DNA of 64,000 bases from Clostridium_AM sp963780135 (GTDB lineage: Bacteria > Bacillota > Clostridia > Clostridiales > Clostridiaceae), in NCBI GenBank assembly GCA_963780135.1, contig CAWAAR010000001.1, positions 682,001-746,000 on the forward strand, read 5' to 3'. Within the stretch, counting starts at the first letter, position 1; every line of letters begins with the position of its first letter. Below, piece by piece: positions 28,122 through 36,823 of this stretch. A program made the translations under genes and the position numbers. The notes under the pieces are model-generated. The model was not told the DNA's origin and searched no databases. It saw only the letters and a program-made list of their open reading frames with translations.

Positions 28122-28391
28122 TTATTGCGTAATATGGGCTATATATGTAAACATTCTTTCTGTGAAGTTTACCAGTTGATGAAGCATCCAACTTCCAGTG
28201 ATAAGACCTACTACAGCTATGGCTATAAGTTTTGGTACAAAAGTTAACGTCTGCTCCTGTATTTGGGTTGTTGCTTGGAATATACTTATAATAAGTCCTA
28301 CTAATATTGAAATTATTAAAATAGGTGCTGCTATTATAAGTCCTGTCTGAATTGCATCCTTTATAATACCCATTACCATATTTTCACTCAT
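28122..28391 (-). CDS. fliQ: FliQ, flagellar export protein
   Basis: An 89-residue protein with two membrane segments (about 13-38 and 50-75) and the conserved TQIQEQTLTFVPK between them. FliQ is part of the helical FliP5-FliQ4-FliR1 export pore. It starts 10 bp after the fliP stop and is 48 bp from the fliR-flhB fusion. Length and motif are standard. Confidence 0.95.
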   Translation of the reverse strand: MSENMVMGIIKDAIQTGLIIAAPILIISILVGLIISIFQATTQIQEQTLTFVPKLIAIAVVGLITGSWMLHQLVNFTERMFTYIAHITQ

Positions 28392-28401
28392 TTAGCTCAC
28401 C

Positions 28402-29178
28402 TCACGAAAAACTTGTAACTAAAGATTTTACTAATAAATACCATCCATCTACCATTACAAATAATAACAACTTAAAAGGCAGTGATACCATAGCCGGTGG
28501 AAGCATAAACATACCCATTGACATAAGCACACTAGCTACTACTAAATCTAGTATCATAAATGGTATATATATCATAAATCCTATTTCAAAAGCAGTTTTA
28601 AGTTCACTTATCATATAAGCAGGTACTACTACATAAAGTGGTGCGTTATCCTTTGTAACTTTATAGTTTACTTTTGCTGTATCTATAAATAGTTGAAAAT
28701 CCTTTTTATAAGTGTATTTAAGCATAAACTCCCTTAAGGGCTTTGCTCCTGCATCAATAGCCTGTTCTTGAGTTATTTTATTTTGCATATATGGTTGAAT
28801 GCAATTAGTATTAATTTTACTATAAACTGGCTGCATAATAAACACAGTTAAAAATAGTGCCAATCCAATTAAAACTTGATTTGGCGGGGACTGTTGTGTT
28901 CCCATAGCACCTCTTAAAAATCCAAAAACCACTACAATTCTTACAAAACTCGTCATCATCATAACAAAAGAAGGTAAAATAGTCAGAATTGTAAGCATTA
29001 TAAGTAGTTTTAAATTTCCAACATACTGTTGAGGAGTATTTGCATTATCTACCGATATGTCTATTTTAGGTATAGGAAAAGCTTCTGGAGCTGCATGAGC
29101 TTTTGATGCATAAAATATTACAAATATAAATACTAAAACTAAAGCATTTTTTATAAACTTACTCTTGTTTTTATTCAT
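28402..29178 (-). CDS. fliP: FliP, flagellar export protein
   Basis: A 258-residue protein with a cleavable signal-like N-terminus (about 1-29, ending AHA-APEAF). It carries the FliP motifs TILPSFVMMMTSFVRIVVVF and FMLPPAMVSLPFKLLLFV, and four membrane segments. It forms the core of the export pore with FliQ and FliR. It overlaps the end of fliO by 8 bp. Confidence 0.96.
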   Translation of the reverse strand: MNKNKSKFIKNALVLVFIFVIFYASKAHAAPEAFPIPKIDISVDNANTPQQYVGNLKLLIMLTILTILPSFVMMMTSFVRIVVVFGFLRGAMGTQQSPPNQVLIGLALFLTVFIMQPVYSKINTNCIQPYMQNKITQEQAIDAGAKPLREFMLKYTYKKDFQLFIDTAKVNYKVTKDNAPLYVVVPAYMISELKTAFEIGFMIYIPFMILDLVVASVLMSMGMFMLPPAMVSLPFKLLLFVMVDGWYLLVKSLVTSFS

Positions 29179-29527
29179 CTCTATCTTCCTTTTTAAATTT
29201 AAGTTTGCTGTAAAAATCTTTTAAATTAGCATACTGAGGTATAATTTTTGAATCTTCTAGTTTTAAAACTTCATCTTTTTCTAGTTCAGAAATTATATGT
29301 ACTTTACCTGTAGTAGAAGCTAATACATATCCCTTTTCTCCTAGTTTAACTACCAAAAGGCTGTTTTCTTTTGATATAGATGTTCTCTCTAAAATTTTTA
29401 TATATTTTCCATTTTGAATATTTTGAAGTTTGTTTCCTCCAAATTTTGCAGATATATATATAAGTAAAAGTATAAAGGGTAAACTTATTAGTATCTTCAA
29501 AAGCATTAACCAAAACTGCCAATCCAT
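29171..29527 (-). CDS. fliO: FliO-like flagellar assembly protein
   Basis: A 118-residue protein with one membrane segment (about 7-27) and a cytoplasmic beta-rich domain (IKILERTSISKENSLLVVKLGEKGYVLAS), as in FliO. FliO assists FliP ring assembly. Sequence conservation is weak, but the motif, size and position between fliL and fliP make the call secure. Confidence 0.88.
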   Translation of the reverse strand: MDWQFWLMLLKILISLPFILLLIYISAKFGGNKLQNIQNGKYIKILERTSISKENSLLVVKLGEKGYVLASTTGKVHIISELEKDEVLKLEDSKIIPQYANLKDFYSKLKFKKEDRDE

Positions 29528-29561
29528 ATAAATTCTCCCTTCTCTCTGCTTTTATAAAAAT

Positions 29562-30092
29562 TTACTGAACCAAAATATCACTAAAGTAAACATTATTAAT
29601 CTGACCTTTTTTAAGCAAAGGATTTATTCTTTGAATAAGTTCCATTTTTATGGCATCCATTCCCTTTGGGGTTATTTCAGCTGCTTTTTTGTTTCTAAGT
29701 ACAGTTATAACTGCATCTCTTATTAATGGTTTTTTTTCAGTTAACTCTTCCTCTAATTTTGAGTTTTTATCATATCCTACAAAAACTTTTGCTTTCAAGT
29801 ATCTTTTTCCATCCTCGTCAGCTAAATTAATCAAACATTCATCTAGTCCAAAATTTTTTTCTGAAACTATTTGCTGCAAATAAGTTTGATTTTGAGCTGT
29901 TTGTTGAACCTGTGTATGAGCTGTTTCAGCTGTTTTTGCTGTTGCTGTTGTTGCAACTTTTTCTGTTCCTTTATCTTTTATAAACTTAGTATATCCAAAA
30001 TATGATCCTGCACCTACTATTAGTAATGCCACTAAACCTATTATTATAAACTTTATCTTTTTTCCACCTTTTTTTTCTTTTTTATTTTCCAT
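29562..30092 (-). CDS. fliL: FliL, flagellar basal body-associated protein
   Basis: A 176-residue protein. A basic N-terminus and one membrane segment (about 14-34) precede an Ala/Thr/Gln-rich linker and the periplasmic-type FliL domain (LDECLINLADEDGKRYLKAKVFVGYD). FliL surrounds the stator units in studied motors. Here the usual neighbours motA and motB are missing: fliL follows flbD directly, with a roughly 100-bp AT-rich gap. Confidence 0.9.
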   Translation of the reverse strand: MENKKEKKGGKKIKFIIIGLVALLIVGAGSYFGYTKFIKDKGTEKVATTATAKTAETAHTQVQQTAQNQTYLQQIVSEKNFGLDECLINLADEDGKRYLKAKVFVGYDKNSKLEEELTEKKPLIRDAVITVLRNKKAAEITPKGMDAIKMELIQRINPLLKKGQINNVYFSDILVQ

Positions 30093-30190
30093 GTTACTTT
30101 CTCCTTTTCGTTATATATTAGTTAATTTGTTGATTTTTAAATATTAACCAATAAATATCAAGTGAGGTTATTTTAATTTATCTATATTAA

Positions 30191-30406
30191 CTAAACTTTG
30201 TTTTCAAAAGATTGTTTGATATCGCCTAAAAATATTTTTCTTTTATATTCAATAACTTTTCTAATAATTTCATCATTGGACTCTTTTACCAAATACTTTT
30301 TACCATTAACTAAAGTTATGACACTTTCTGGTATTTCCTCTAATTTCTCTATTTGTTCTGCATTAATAACAAATTCCTTCTTATCAAGTCCTACAATTTT
30401 TATCAT
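30191..30406 (-). CDS. flbD: FlbD/SwrD-type flagellar protein
   Basis: A 71-residue protein, MIKIVGLDKKEFVIN at the N-terminus and the conserved ESVITLVNGKKYLVKES in the middle; this is the FlbD (B. subtilis SwrD) family, linked to motor torque. The start is ATG at 30406, with GGGAGGG 5 nt upstream. The frame is open further upstream to 30478, but that extension runs into a palindromic repeat and is unlikely to be translated. Confidence 0.88.
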   Translation of the reverse strand: MIKIVGLDKKEFVINAEQIEKLEEIPESVITLVNGKKYLVKESNDEIIRKVIEYKRKIFLGDIKQSFENKV

Positions 30407-30425
30407 AACAACCCTCCCTTTTTTT

Positions 30426-30523
30426 AGTGGAGAGTTGAAAGTGGATAGTGAATAGTTAAATATTTTCAGATAAAACAAGAAAAATCATCTTCAACTCTCC
30501 ACTCTCAACTTTCCACTCTCAAT
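30426..30523. repeat. Palindromic intergenic element, group B, inside the flagellar operon
   Basis: About 98 bp. The arms carry GTGGAGAGTTGAAAGTGG and the opposed CCACTCTCAACTTTCCACTC; the centre has AAGAAAAATCATC. The centre and arms match the element at 55371-55452. It sits between flgE and flbD and must be transcribed with the operon, where it would form a long imperfect hairpin. Confidence 0.7.
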
Positions 30524-30531
30524 TAAATTAA

Positions 30532-31581
30532 CTATCTCTTTAAGTTAACTAAATCCTGTAATATTTCATCTCCAGTACTTATTATCTTTCCATTAGCAGC
30601 AAAAGCTCTATTAGCTATTATCATGTTAGTAAATTCTTCTGCTAGATCTACATTAGACATTTCAAGTGCTCCTTGAATCATATCTCCATAGCCTTTGCTA
30701 TTGTCATTAGCTGTATCTCCTAATGCATTTCTTACAGCAGGTGACCCAGAGTTTGGTGATGTCTGATAGGTATTTTTGCCCATTTTTGTAAGACCTGCAT
30801 CATTTTTAAAGGAAGCCATAGCTATTTGACCAAGAACTGCTGTACCACCAGTATCTAATGTAGCTGTAATTACGCCATCTTTTCCTATCGAAAATGATTG
30901 TATTCTATTAACAGCACCACCATCCTCAGTTAGAGACTCTGGTATAACTAATGGTACTAATTCTGCGTTAGCAGTAGCAATATCTGTGTCCGCACCTCCT
31001 GTAGCATTTTTAGTATAAGTAGCAGTAAACGGAACCTTAGGATCAAGTTTTCCTGCTGCATAGTCTATTTTAACATTAGCATTAGCATATCCGTAAACTC
31101 TTAATCCATCTGATGTTACTAAACTTCCTTGAGTATCTGCTGTAAATGAGCCATCTCTCGTAAAACTGGTTGTAACACCATTACCTGCCATAGTATGTTG
31201 ATCAGCAACAACGTCAATTTGACCAGCTTCACCTGTAACATCGCTAGCACTTGGTGGAGCACCTGAGCCTACAATGAAATATCCTGGTCCATCTATCATG
31301 GCATCATAATTTCTAGAAGTTGGCTGCATACTTCCTGTATTAGTAGTAGTATCTATACCTGCTACCTGAACTCCAAGACCAACTTGCCTAGCATTGGTAC
31401 CTCCTAAATTTGCACTAGCTCCTGTAGCTGTTGCCATACTTTGACTTATCATATCTTGAAATCTCACCCTTTGACTTTTAAAAGCTGTTGTACTGGAATT
31501 GGATATATTATTACCTATTACATCTAATTTTCTCTGATTAACTTTAAGTCCACTAATACCTGAAAACATGGATGGTAACAT
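30532..31581 (-). CDS. flgE: FlgE, flagellar hook protein
   Basis: A 349-residue hook protein. The N-terminus MFSGISGLKVNQRKLDVIGNN with SSTTAFKSQRVRFQDM and the C-terminus MSNVDLAEEFTNMIIANRAF are the paired axial coils; the central domain has DGPGYFIVG. It polymerises into the hook after export. AGGAGG precedes the ATG. It follows the flgD and TIGR02530-type genes, and its leader contains a GC-rich two-hairpin segment. Confidence 0.93.
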   Translation of the reverse strand: MLPSMFSGISGLKVNQRKLDVIGNNISNSSTTAFKSQRVRFQDMISQSMATATGASANLGGTNARQVGLGVQVAGIDTTTNTGSMQPTSRNYDAMIDGPGYFIVGSGAPPSASDVTGEAGQIDVVADQHTMAGNGVTTSFTRDGSFTADTQGSLVTSDGLRVYGYANANVKIDYAAGKLDPKVPFTATYTKNATGGADTDIATANAELVPLVIPESLTEDGGAVNRIQSFSIGKDGVITATLDTGGTAVLGQIAMASFKNDAGLTKMGKNTYQTSPNSGSPAVRNALGDTANDNSKGYGDMIQGALEMSNVDLAEEFTNMIIANRAFAANGKIISTGDEILQDLVNLKR

Positions 31582-31604
31582 AAATTTATACCTCCTAATT
31601 TATT

Positions 31605-31660
31605 TTTTTACTTTGCTTCAATCAGTCCACAAAGTCTGGCATCCGATTTCGGTCCTGCCA
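31605..31660 (-). other. GC-rich two-hairpin leader before flgE
   Basis: On the transcribed strand, TGGCA...TGCCA encloses CCGAAATCGG, and CTTTG...CAAAG encloses TGGACTGATTGAAG. The stretch is much richer in G+C than its surroundings and ends about 20-25 nt before the flgE ribosome site. It matches no riboswitch class I know; no U-run follows. Confidence 0.4.
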
Positions 31661-32050
31661 CTATAATATAACGACACTATCGATATTTGTAAAAACATTG
31701 TTTTTGTTATTTTCCTTAGCCACTGCTGTAATTATAGTCCTATTTTTTATTGAAGTTATAAGCGCTGTATCTTTATAAAGAATTAGAGTTTCTTTGCTAC
31801 CTTTTTGTTCCGCTTTATTAATACCTTCATTTATATTTTTCATATCTTTTTCATTAAAATTTATATTTCTTTCCTTAAGTCGTTCTGCTGCATGATTGGA
31901 TATAACAAAGCTTTCCTTATCATTAATTTGCTTTTCTAATACGTCCTTAAAAGAAGCATTACTATTTTCCTTAGTTTTTTTATTACTGCTACTGTAATTT
32001 TGGAAATCTCCAATTAAATGAAGTTTACCATTAATAACTCTATATCCCAT
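31661..32050 (-). CDS. Flagellar operon protein, TIGR02530-type
   Basis: A 129-residue protein. The hallmark is the segment ISNHAAERLKERNINFNE followed by a helical region and ALITSIKNRTIITAV; this small family is found next to flgD and flgE in Bacillus and Clostridium. Its biochemical role is unknown to me. The N-terminus is short and polar with no signal peptide. It lies 26 bp after flgD. Confidence 0.8.
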   Translation of the reverse strand: MGYRVINGKLHLIGDFQNYSSSNKKTKENSNASFKDVLEKQINDKESFVISNHAAERLKERNINFNEKDMKNINEGINKAEQKGSKETLILYKDTALITSIKNRTIITAVAKENNKNNVFTNIDSVVIL

Positions 32051-32076
32051 AATATCACTCTTCCTACAAATCCACT

Positions 32077-32778
32077 TTATTTTATGGCATTAATGTTATT
32101 ATATAGAAAATCTTTAGTTTGATTATTTCCAATATCCACTGTTACTTTTACACCATCAGTAGTTTTTGATACTCCTTTTACTACTCCAGTGTAATTTTTA
32201 TTATTAGCATCTTTTTCATCTAATTCTACTGTTTTACCCATTAAGGCTGATGCATTTAAAAATTCAGTAGTACCCTCTACATTATTAACAGAATTATTTA
32301 AACTCGTTAAATCATCTATTTTGCTTACATCTTCCATATCAAATTTTTGAACATCAGAAACCATATTTCCACTTTCATCTTTCTTTTGCCCTACTACTAC
32401 ATTTAACTGTATATTACTACCACTTTTAGCTACATTGCTTACAAATCCAGTATAAAATTTACCACTTTGATCAAGTTTATTTAAGGTTACAGTTTTTCCT
32501 ATTAGTCCACTAGCTGCTGTAAATTTCATATTGCTATTTAAATTAACCATTTGCTGTAAGGCTGAAAATTGTGCCATTTGTGATACATACTCAGTTCCAT
32601 CTTTAGCATTTGTAGGATCTTGATTTGATAGCTCTGCAGCTAAAATTTTGAAAAATGCATTTTCGTCCATATCTTGACCCTTTTTTACTATTCTAGTTCC
32701 CCTTGAAGTTTTAGTCGCATTGGCATCATCTGCTTTTTTAGCAGTGCTGCTAGTGTCAGTAGTACTGTTTATAGCCAT
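32077..32778 (-). CDS. flgD: FlgD, hook assembly (capping) protein
   Basis: A 233-residue protein. A Ser/Thr-rich N-terminus is followed by the FlgD motif AFFKILAAELSNQDPTN and QMAQFSALQQMVNLN, which guides hook subunit addition. Two GKTV-type beta repeats follow at about 93-160 and 178-233 (LIGKTVTLN, LMGKTVELD). AGGAGG precedes the ATG. Confidence 0.92.
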   Translation of the reverse strand: MAINSTTDTSSTAKKADDANATKTSRGTRIVKKGQDMDENAFFKILAAELSNQDPTNAKDGTEYVSQMAQFSALQQMVNLNSNMKFTAASGLIGKTVTLNKLDQSGKFYTGFVSNVAKSGSNIQLNVVVGQKKDESGNMVSDVQKFDMEDVSKIDDLTSLNNSVNNVEGTTEFLNASALMGKTVELDEKDANNKNYTGVVKGVSKTTDGVKVTVDIGNNQTKDFLYNNINAIK

Positions 32779-32813
32779 ACTTTTACCTCCTACCTTATAA
32801 ATTTAAATTTTTA

Positions 32814-34250
32814 TTACGCTAAAATATTTAAATTACTGTCTATTTCACTTGCATTATCTATTTCATTTGTAGTTTCTCCTACAATATCTATAGCTTTAGC
32901 TTTTTTATGCTTTTTACTATTCTCATTGCTTCCATTGTTAGATCCATCTTTAAAGAAAGTAGTATCTTCATTATAAATATTTAATGAAAGGCTGTTAACT
33001 TTTGTATCATTATTTTGGATTTTACTTGTCATATCTGACAAATTAGAGTTTAGTAAATTAAAAGCTTCTTTATTGGAAGTGCCAATAGATGCTTTCATAA
33101 CTCCACCTTCCATAGTAAGCTTTATAATAACTTCTCCTAATTCTTTTGGTGCAATTTTTACTGTTAAATTCTTTATATTGTTAGTTTCCATATATTTTAT
33201 AGTTTTTATTACATCATTACCTATGGTAGTTTTATTTATTACTATATCTCCTACATTTTCTACTGTAACGTTTTTGTTCACGTTATTAAATTGAGTCATA
33301 AAATTTGAAGCTTTTGAAATTTTATCATCCTTACTTCCATCACCAGTAAGAGATTTCAAAAAATTATCGTCCTTTGAAGTTTCTTTCTTTGAGGAAGAAT
33401 TTTTATCAGAACTTTGTTCCTTACTTGTAACAGCTACTTCAAAAGTATTTTTATTATTTAAAATTTCACCCTGCATTTCTTTTGAATCCAAGTTATTATT
33501 TTTACTATTTTTGTTTACATTTGTATCCTTTAAACTTTCATTTAAAGCACCCTTTAATTCTTGTTGTATTTTGCTCATAAGGTCTTGTGAACTTACAGAT
33601 GAATTAGCTTTACTTAAACTTTCAGTTATTTGTGGTAGTATTTCTTTTTCTACCTTAGTCATTACCTCTTTTGTTAAAAGTGATCTAACTAATGGGTCTT
33701 CTACCTTAGATAAATTTTCATTTAAAATTTCCTTAAACTTATCTCCAGCAGAAGTTATTGTTTGTGAAAGTTTTTCTCCAGTAATATTCTTGCCTTCATT
33801 ACTTACTTCTTTAACTAAAGAGTTTAAAGTATCTTTTAGCTGAGATATAGTATTCTCTTTTAAATTTTGTAAATTCTTAGTATCCATATTTAGAAACGAT
33901 GCCAAAACCAAAAGCAATTTACTCATATCTACTTTGCCATCTGAATCCTTATTTAGTATTTTTTCTGCTATAACGTTTTTTAAATCATCTGGAGATTTAA
34001 TATTTTCTATTTCCTTATCAGATAGACCTGCATCTTTTAAAGCACTTTTAGTTTCATCTGAAATTTCAAATTTGCTATCTTTAGTGTTCTTTGAATTATC
34101 GCTTTTGTTTAAAGGTTCAGAGTTTTGTTTTACTGTACTCACATTAGCTAATACATCACCAAATACATTATTGTCTTTTGAAGTTTTTACATCACTTTTA
34201 TAATTAGAACTAGTACCTACACTTATTGCATTTAAAATATTCGTATTCAT
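32814..34250 (-). CDS. fliK: FliK, hook-length control protein
   Basis: About 478 residues. A long Ser/Asn/Lys-rich, low-complexity N-terminal part precedes the conserved C-terminal domain (about 360-440) with KIAPKELGEVIIKLTMEGG. FliK measures hook length and triggers FlhB cleavage-dependent switching; FlhB is encoded downstream as the FliR fusion. The start is ATG at 34250, 8 nt after GGAGG. A GTG at 34259 would overlap that site. Confidence 0.88.
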   Translation of the reverse strand: MNTNILNAISVGTSSNYKSDVKTSKDNNVFGDVLANVSTVKQNSEPLNKSDNSKNTKDSKFEISDETKSALKDAGLSDKEIENIKSPDDLKNVIAEKILNKDSDGKVDMSKLLLVLASFLNMDTKNLQNLKENTISQLKDTLNSLVKEVSNEGKNITGEKLSQTITSAGDKFKEILNENLSKVEDPLVRSLLTKEVMTKVEKEILPQITESLSKANSSVSSQDLMSKIQQELKGALNESLKDTNVNKNSKNNNLDSKEMQGEILNNKNTFEVAVTSKEQSSDKNSSSKKETSKDDNFLKSLTGDGSKDDKISKASNFMTQFNNVNKNVTVENVGDIVINKTTIGNDVIKTIKYMETNNIKNLTVKIAPKELGEVIIKLTMEGGVMKASIGTSNKEAFNLLNSNLSDMTSKIQNNDTKVNSLSLNIYNEDTTFFKDGSNNGSNENSKKHKKAKAIDIVGETTNEIDNASEIDSNLNILA

Positions 34251-34255
34251 TTTTT

Positions 34256-34693
34256 TCACCTCCCTTCAAGGTTTCTTATAAATCCATATAATGCAAACTC
34301 ATCATTGTTTCTTTGCTCTATAAGAGCTTGCTCTTTTATAAATGCTGATTCTTCTTTTTCTTTAAGTGTTTCTACAGTTTTTCTATCAATCTGCTTTTGC
34401 TTTAAGTCACACCTTTTATCTTCTAGCATTTTTTCTTTAAGTACAAGTTCTTCTGTAGTTTCATTTATACTATAATTTATTGAATTTAAATATCTGTAAG
34501 TTATTTTACGATTTATAGCTGATTCATCGCCTTGCACATTTCTATATTTTTTGTAATTTTCCTTAAGTTCCTGCAGCTTATTTTCAACTTCTAGCTTTTC
34601 ACTTTGAGCTTCTTTAAAATTTCTTTTACTTTCTTCTTCTTTATCTAATCTAATGTCTAAAAGCTTTTGTAATCTAAAATTGTATTTATCCAT
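34256..34693 (-). CDS. fliJ: FliJ, export chaperone/ATPase stalk
   Basis: A 145-residue, almost entirely coiled-coil protein (RLQKLLDIRLDKEEESKRNF at the start). In the position after fliI it is FliJ, the stalk of the export ATPase. ATG at 34693 is preferred: the ribosome site AGGGGGG lies just before it, inside a longer TTG-start frame from 34708. Confidence 0.85.
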   Translation of the reverse strand: MDKYNFRLQKLLDIRLDKEEESKRNFKEAQSEKLEVENKLQELKENYKKYRNVQGDESAINRKITYRYLNSINYSINETTEELVLKEKMLEDKRCDLKQKQIDRKTVETLKEKEESAFIKEQALIEQRNNDEFALYGFIRNLEGR

Positions 34694-34711
34694 AAAATCC
34701 CCCCTCAATTA

Positions 34712-36019
34712 TTATTGAAAAATACTTTTTAAATTTGCTACACTTTCAGGAAATGTGGTATGATCTTTCATACCTTGCTTTAAATAGTTTACTATTTCAT
34801 CATTGTACTGTATTGAAAGATCTATATTTTTATTACTGCCTTTTACATAAGCGCCTATATTTATCAAGTCTTCTGAGTTTTTGTAAGTTGCAAGAAGATC
34901 TCTAGCAAAAGATGCTGCTTTTTTATGATCTCCTTCAGCTACTTCAGACATAAGTCTGCTTATGCTGCTCAATATGTCTATGGCTGGATAATGATTTTTA
35001 GCAGCTAACGCACGGGATAATACAATATGTCCATCTAATATACCTCTCACTGCATCTGCTATAGGTTCATTAAAATCATCACCATCTACAAGCACAGTAT
35101 AAAAAGCAGTAATAGATCCTTTTTCAGACATTCCTGCTCTTTCCATAAGTCTAGGCAACTTTGCAAAAACAGAGGGAGTATAACCTTTAGTTGCTGGCGG
35201 TTCTCCTATAGCAAGACCTATTTCTCTTTGAGCCATAGCAAATCTTGTTACAGAATCCATCATAAGTATTACTTTATTTCCTCTATCCCTAAAATATTCT
35301 GCAATAGCTGTAGCTGTAAAAGCTCCCTTAAGTCTTACTAAAGCAGGCTTGTCCGAAGTTGCACACACAATTATAGATTTTTTAAGACCATCTTCACCTA
35401 AATCCTTTTCTATAAAGTCTCTAACTTCTCTTCCTCTTTCACCTATAAGAGCAATTACATTAACATCTGCTTCTGCAAACTTAGCAATCATACCAAGGGT
35501 TGTACTTTTACCTACACCACTACCTGCAAAAATACCAATTCTTTGACCTTCTCCACAGGTTATAAAACCATCAATGGCACGAATTCCTGTAGGTATAACG
35601 TCTGTTATTCTTCTTCGCTTTAATGGATCAGGAGGTTCAGCCTCTAGCGGATATACAGTATTTATACCTAGTTCTTCTCCATCTAGTGGATTTCCAAGAC
35701 CATCTAAAACTTTTCCAAACAATTCATCTGAACATTTTACACTTAAAGGTATCCCTTCTGGTACAACTCTACAGCCTGGTGCAATGCCTATTAATTCTCC
35801 TAGTGGCATTAATATAACATTTTTCTCTCTAAAACCTACTACTTCACAGGTAATAGGTTGATTTTTCTCATTGTATATAGTACACACTTCACCAACAAAA
35901 GACTTTATTCCTTCTACTTCTACAGTAAGTCCTATAACTTTACTTACCATTCCTTCTGAATAGTTAAAATCCATTTCTTCTACTTTTTTATTCAAAGAAT
36001 TAAAGTTTATACTAATCAT
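34712..36019 (-). CDS. fliI: FliI, flagellar export ATPase
   Basis: A 435-residue F1-beta-like ATPase with Walker A GIFAGSGVGKST, IGERGREVRDF, the Walker B segment VILMMDSVTRFA, and the FliI-specific C-terminal domain. It energises and unfolds export substrates, working with FliH (encoded upstream) and FliJ (downstream). Length is standard. It starts with ATG after a CAGGTG site. Confidence 0.96.
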   Translation of the reverse strand: MISINFNSLNKKVEEMDFNYSEGMVSKVIGLTVEVEGIKSFVGEVCTIYNEKNQPITCEVVGFREKNVILMPLGELIGIAPGCRVVPEGIPLSVKCSDELFGKVLDGLGNPLDGEELGINTVYPLEAEPPDPLKRRRITDVIPTGIRAIDGFITCGEGQRIGIFAGSGVGKSTTLGMIAKFAEADVNVIALIGERGREVRDFIEKDLGEDGLKKSIIVCATSDKPALVRLKGAFTATAIAEYFRDRGNKVILMMDSVTRFAMAQREIGLAIGEPPATKGYTPSVFAKLPRLMERAGMSEKGSITAFYTVLVDGDDFNEPIADAVRGILDGHIVLSRALAAKNHYPAIDILSSISRLMSEVAEGDHKKAASFARDLLATYKNSEDLINIGAYVKGSNKNIDLSIQYNDEIVNYLKQGMKDHTTFPESVANLKSIFQ

Positions 36020-36031
36020 TAAAACACCTGC

Positions 36032-36823
36032 CTACACATCATTAAGCACTATCTCTTTTATCTTTTCCATAGCCATATCCACACTTATTACAATTTTACC
36101 ATTTTCTCTTTCAATGACGGACTTTCCAATTTCTACATCATTGTCAGATATTATGAAAATGTCGCCTCTAAATGGTAATTGTTCTTTCCATAATTCTACT
36201 TTATTTTTTAACTCTTCACAATAGATTTCATTACTTTTAATTATAAAAGTTTTAGTATTTCGCACCTTGGATAAAGCTTCAAATATAACATCATTTAATG
36301 CATCCTTATTCTTAATTTCTCTCTTTAAAACACACTCCACACAATTTATTATTAAGCTTTTTATTTCTTCTTGTTTTTCATTTAAATATCTTTCTTTTTC
36401 ATCCATAGCAGACTTTAATACGTTATCTGCATTATTTTTTATTGCTTCTCCTTCTCTTGTGGATTTTTCCATGTTTTTTTTATATCCCTCTTCATAGGAC
36501 TTATTAAATCCATCGTCATAACCTCTTTGAGTTCCTTCACTATATCCTTTTTCATAAGCTTCTTTTTCTAACTTTTCTGCTTCTGCAAAAGCTTTTGAAA
36601 GCAAATCTTCACTTTGCTTCCTAGCATTTTCTAACATAGTCTTAGCCAAATCTTCATAACTATCTATAAACGTCCTAGCATTAGTTTCTGCCCACTCTTG
36701 TTGCTGTATCTTTTGTTGCATTTTTTGTTGCATTTCTTCTTTTTTTTCAAAATCTGTTACTATTTCTTTTAAACCCTCTTGAGTTACGCTGGTATTTTTA
36801 ATAACTTTATACGATGATTGCAT
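36032..36823 (-). CDS. fliH: FliH, negative regulator of FliI
   Basis: About 263 residues. A long Gln/Glu-rich coiled coil contains the Gly-spaced repeats typical of FliH (YEKGYSEGTQRGYDDGFNKS), followed by a compact C-terminal domain. It tethers FliI to the switch ring. ATG at 36823 is preferred over GTG at 36832, which overlaps the GAGGTGG site. It overlaps the fliG stop by 17 bp. Confidence 0.88.
   Translation of the reverse strand: MQSSYKVIKNTSVTQEGLKEIVTDFEKKEEMQQKMQQKIQQQEWAETNARTFIDSYEDLAKTMLENARKQSEDLLSKAFAEAEKLEKEAYEKGYSEGTQRGYDDGFNKSYEEGYKKNMEKSTREGEAIKNNADNVLKSAMDEKERYLNEKQEEIKSLIINCVECVLKREIKNKDALNDVIFEALSKVRNTKTFIIKSNEIYCEELKNKVELWKEQLPFRGDIFIISDNDVEIGKSVIERENGKIVISVDMAMEKIKEIVLNDV

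Noticed and set aside
30407..30478. Longer FlbD with a 24-residue N-terminal extension
   Set aside because: The extension is translated from a palindromic repeat, and the correct ribosome site lies before the internal ATG.
33511..34203. Plus-strand frames of 89-110 codons opposite fliK
   Set aside because: Low-complexity shadow of a Lys/Asn/Ser-rich gene; no start signals.
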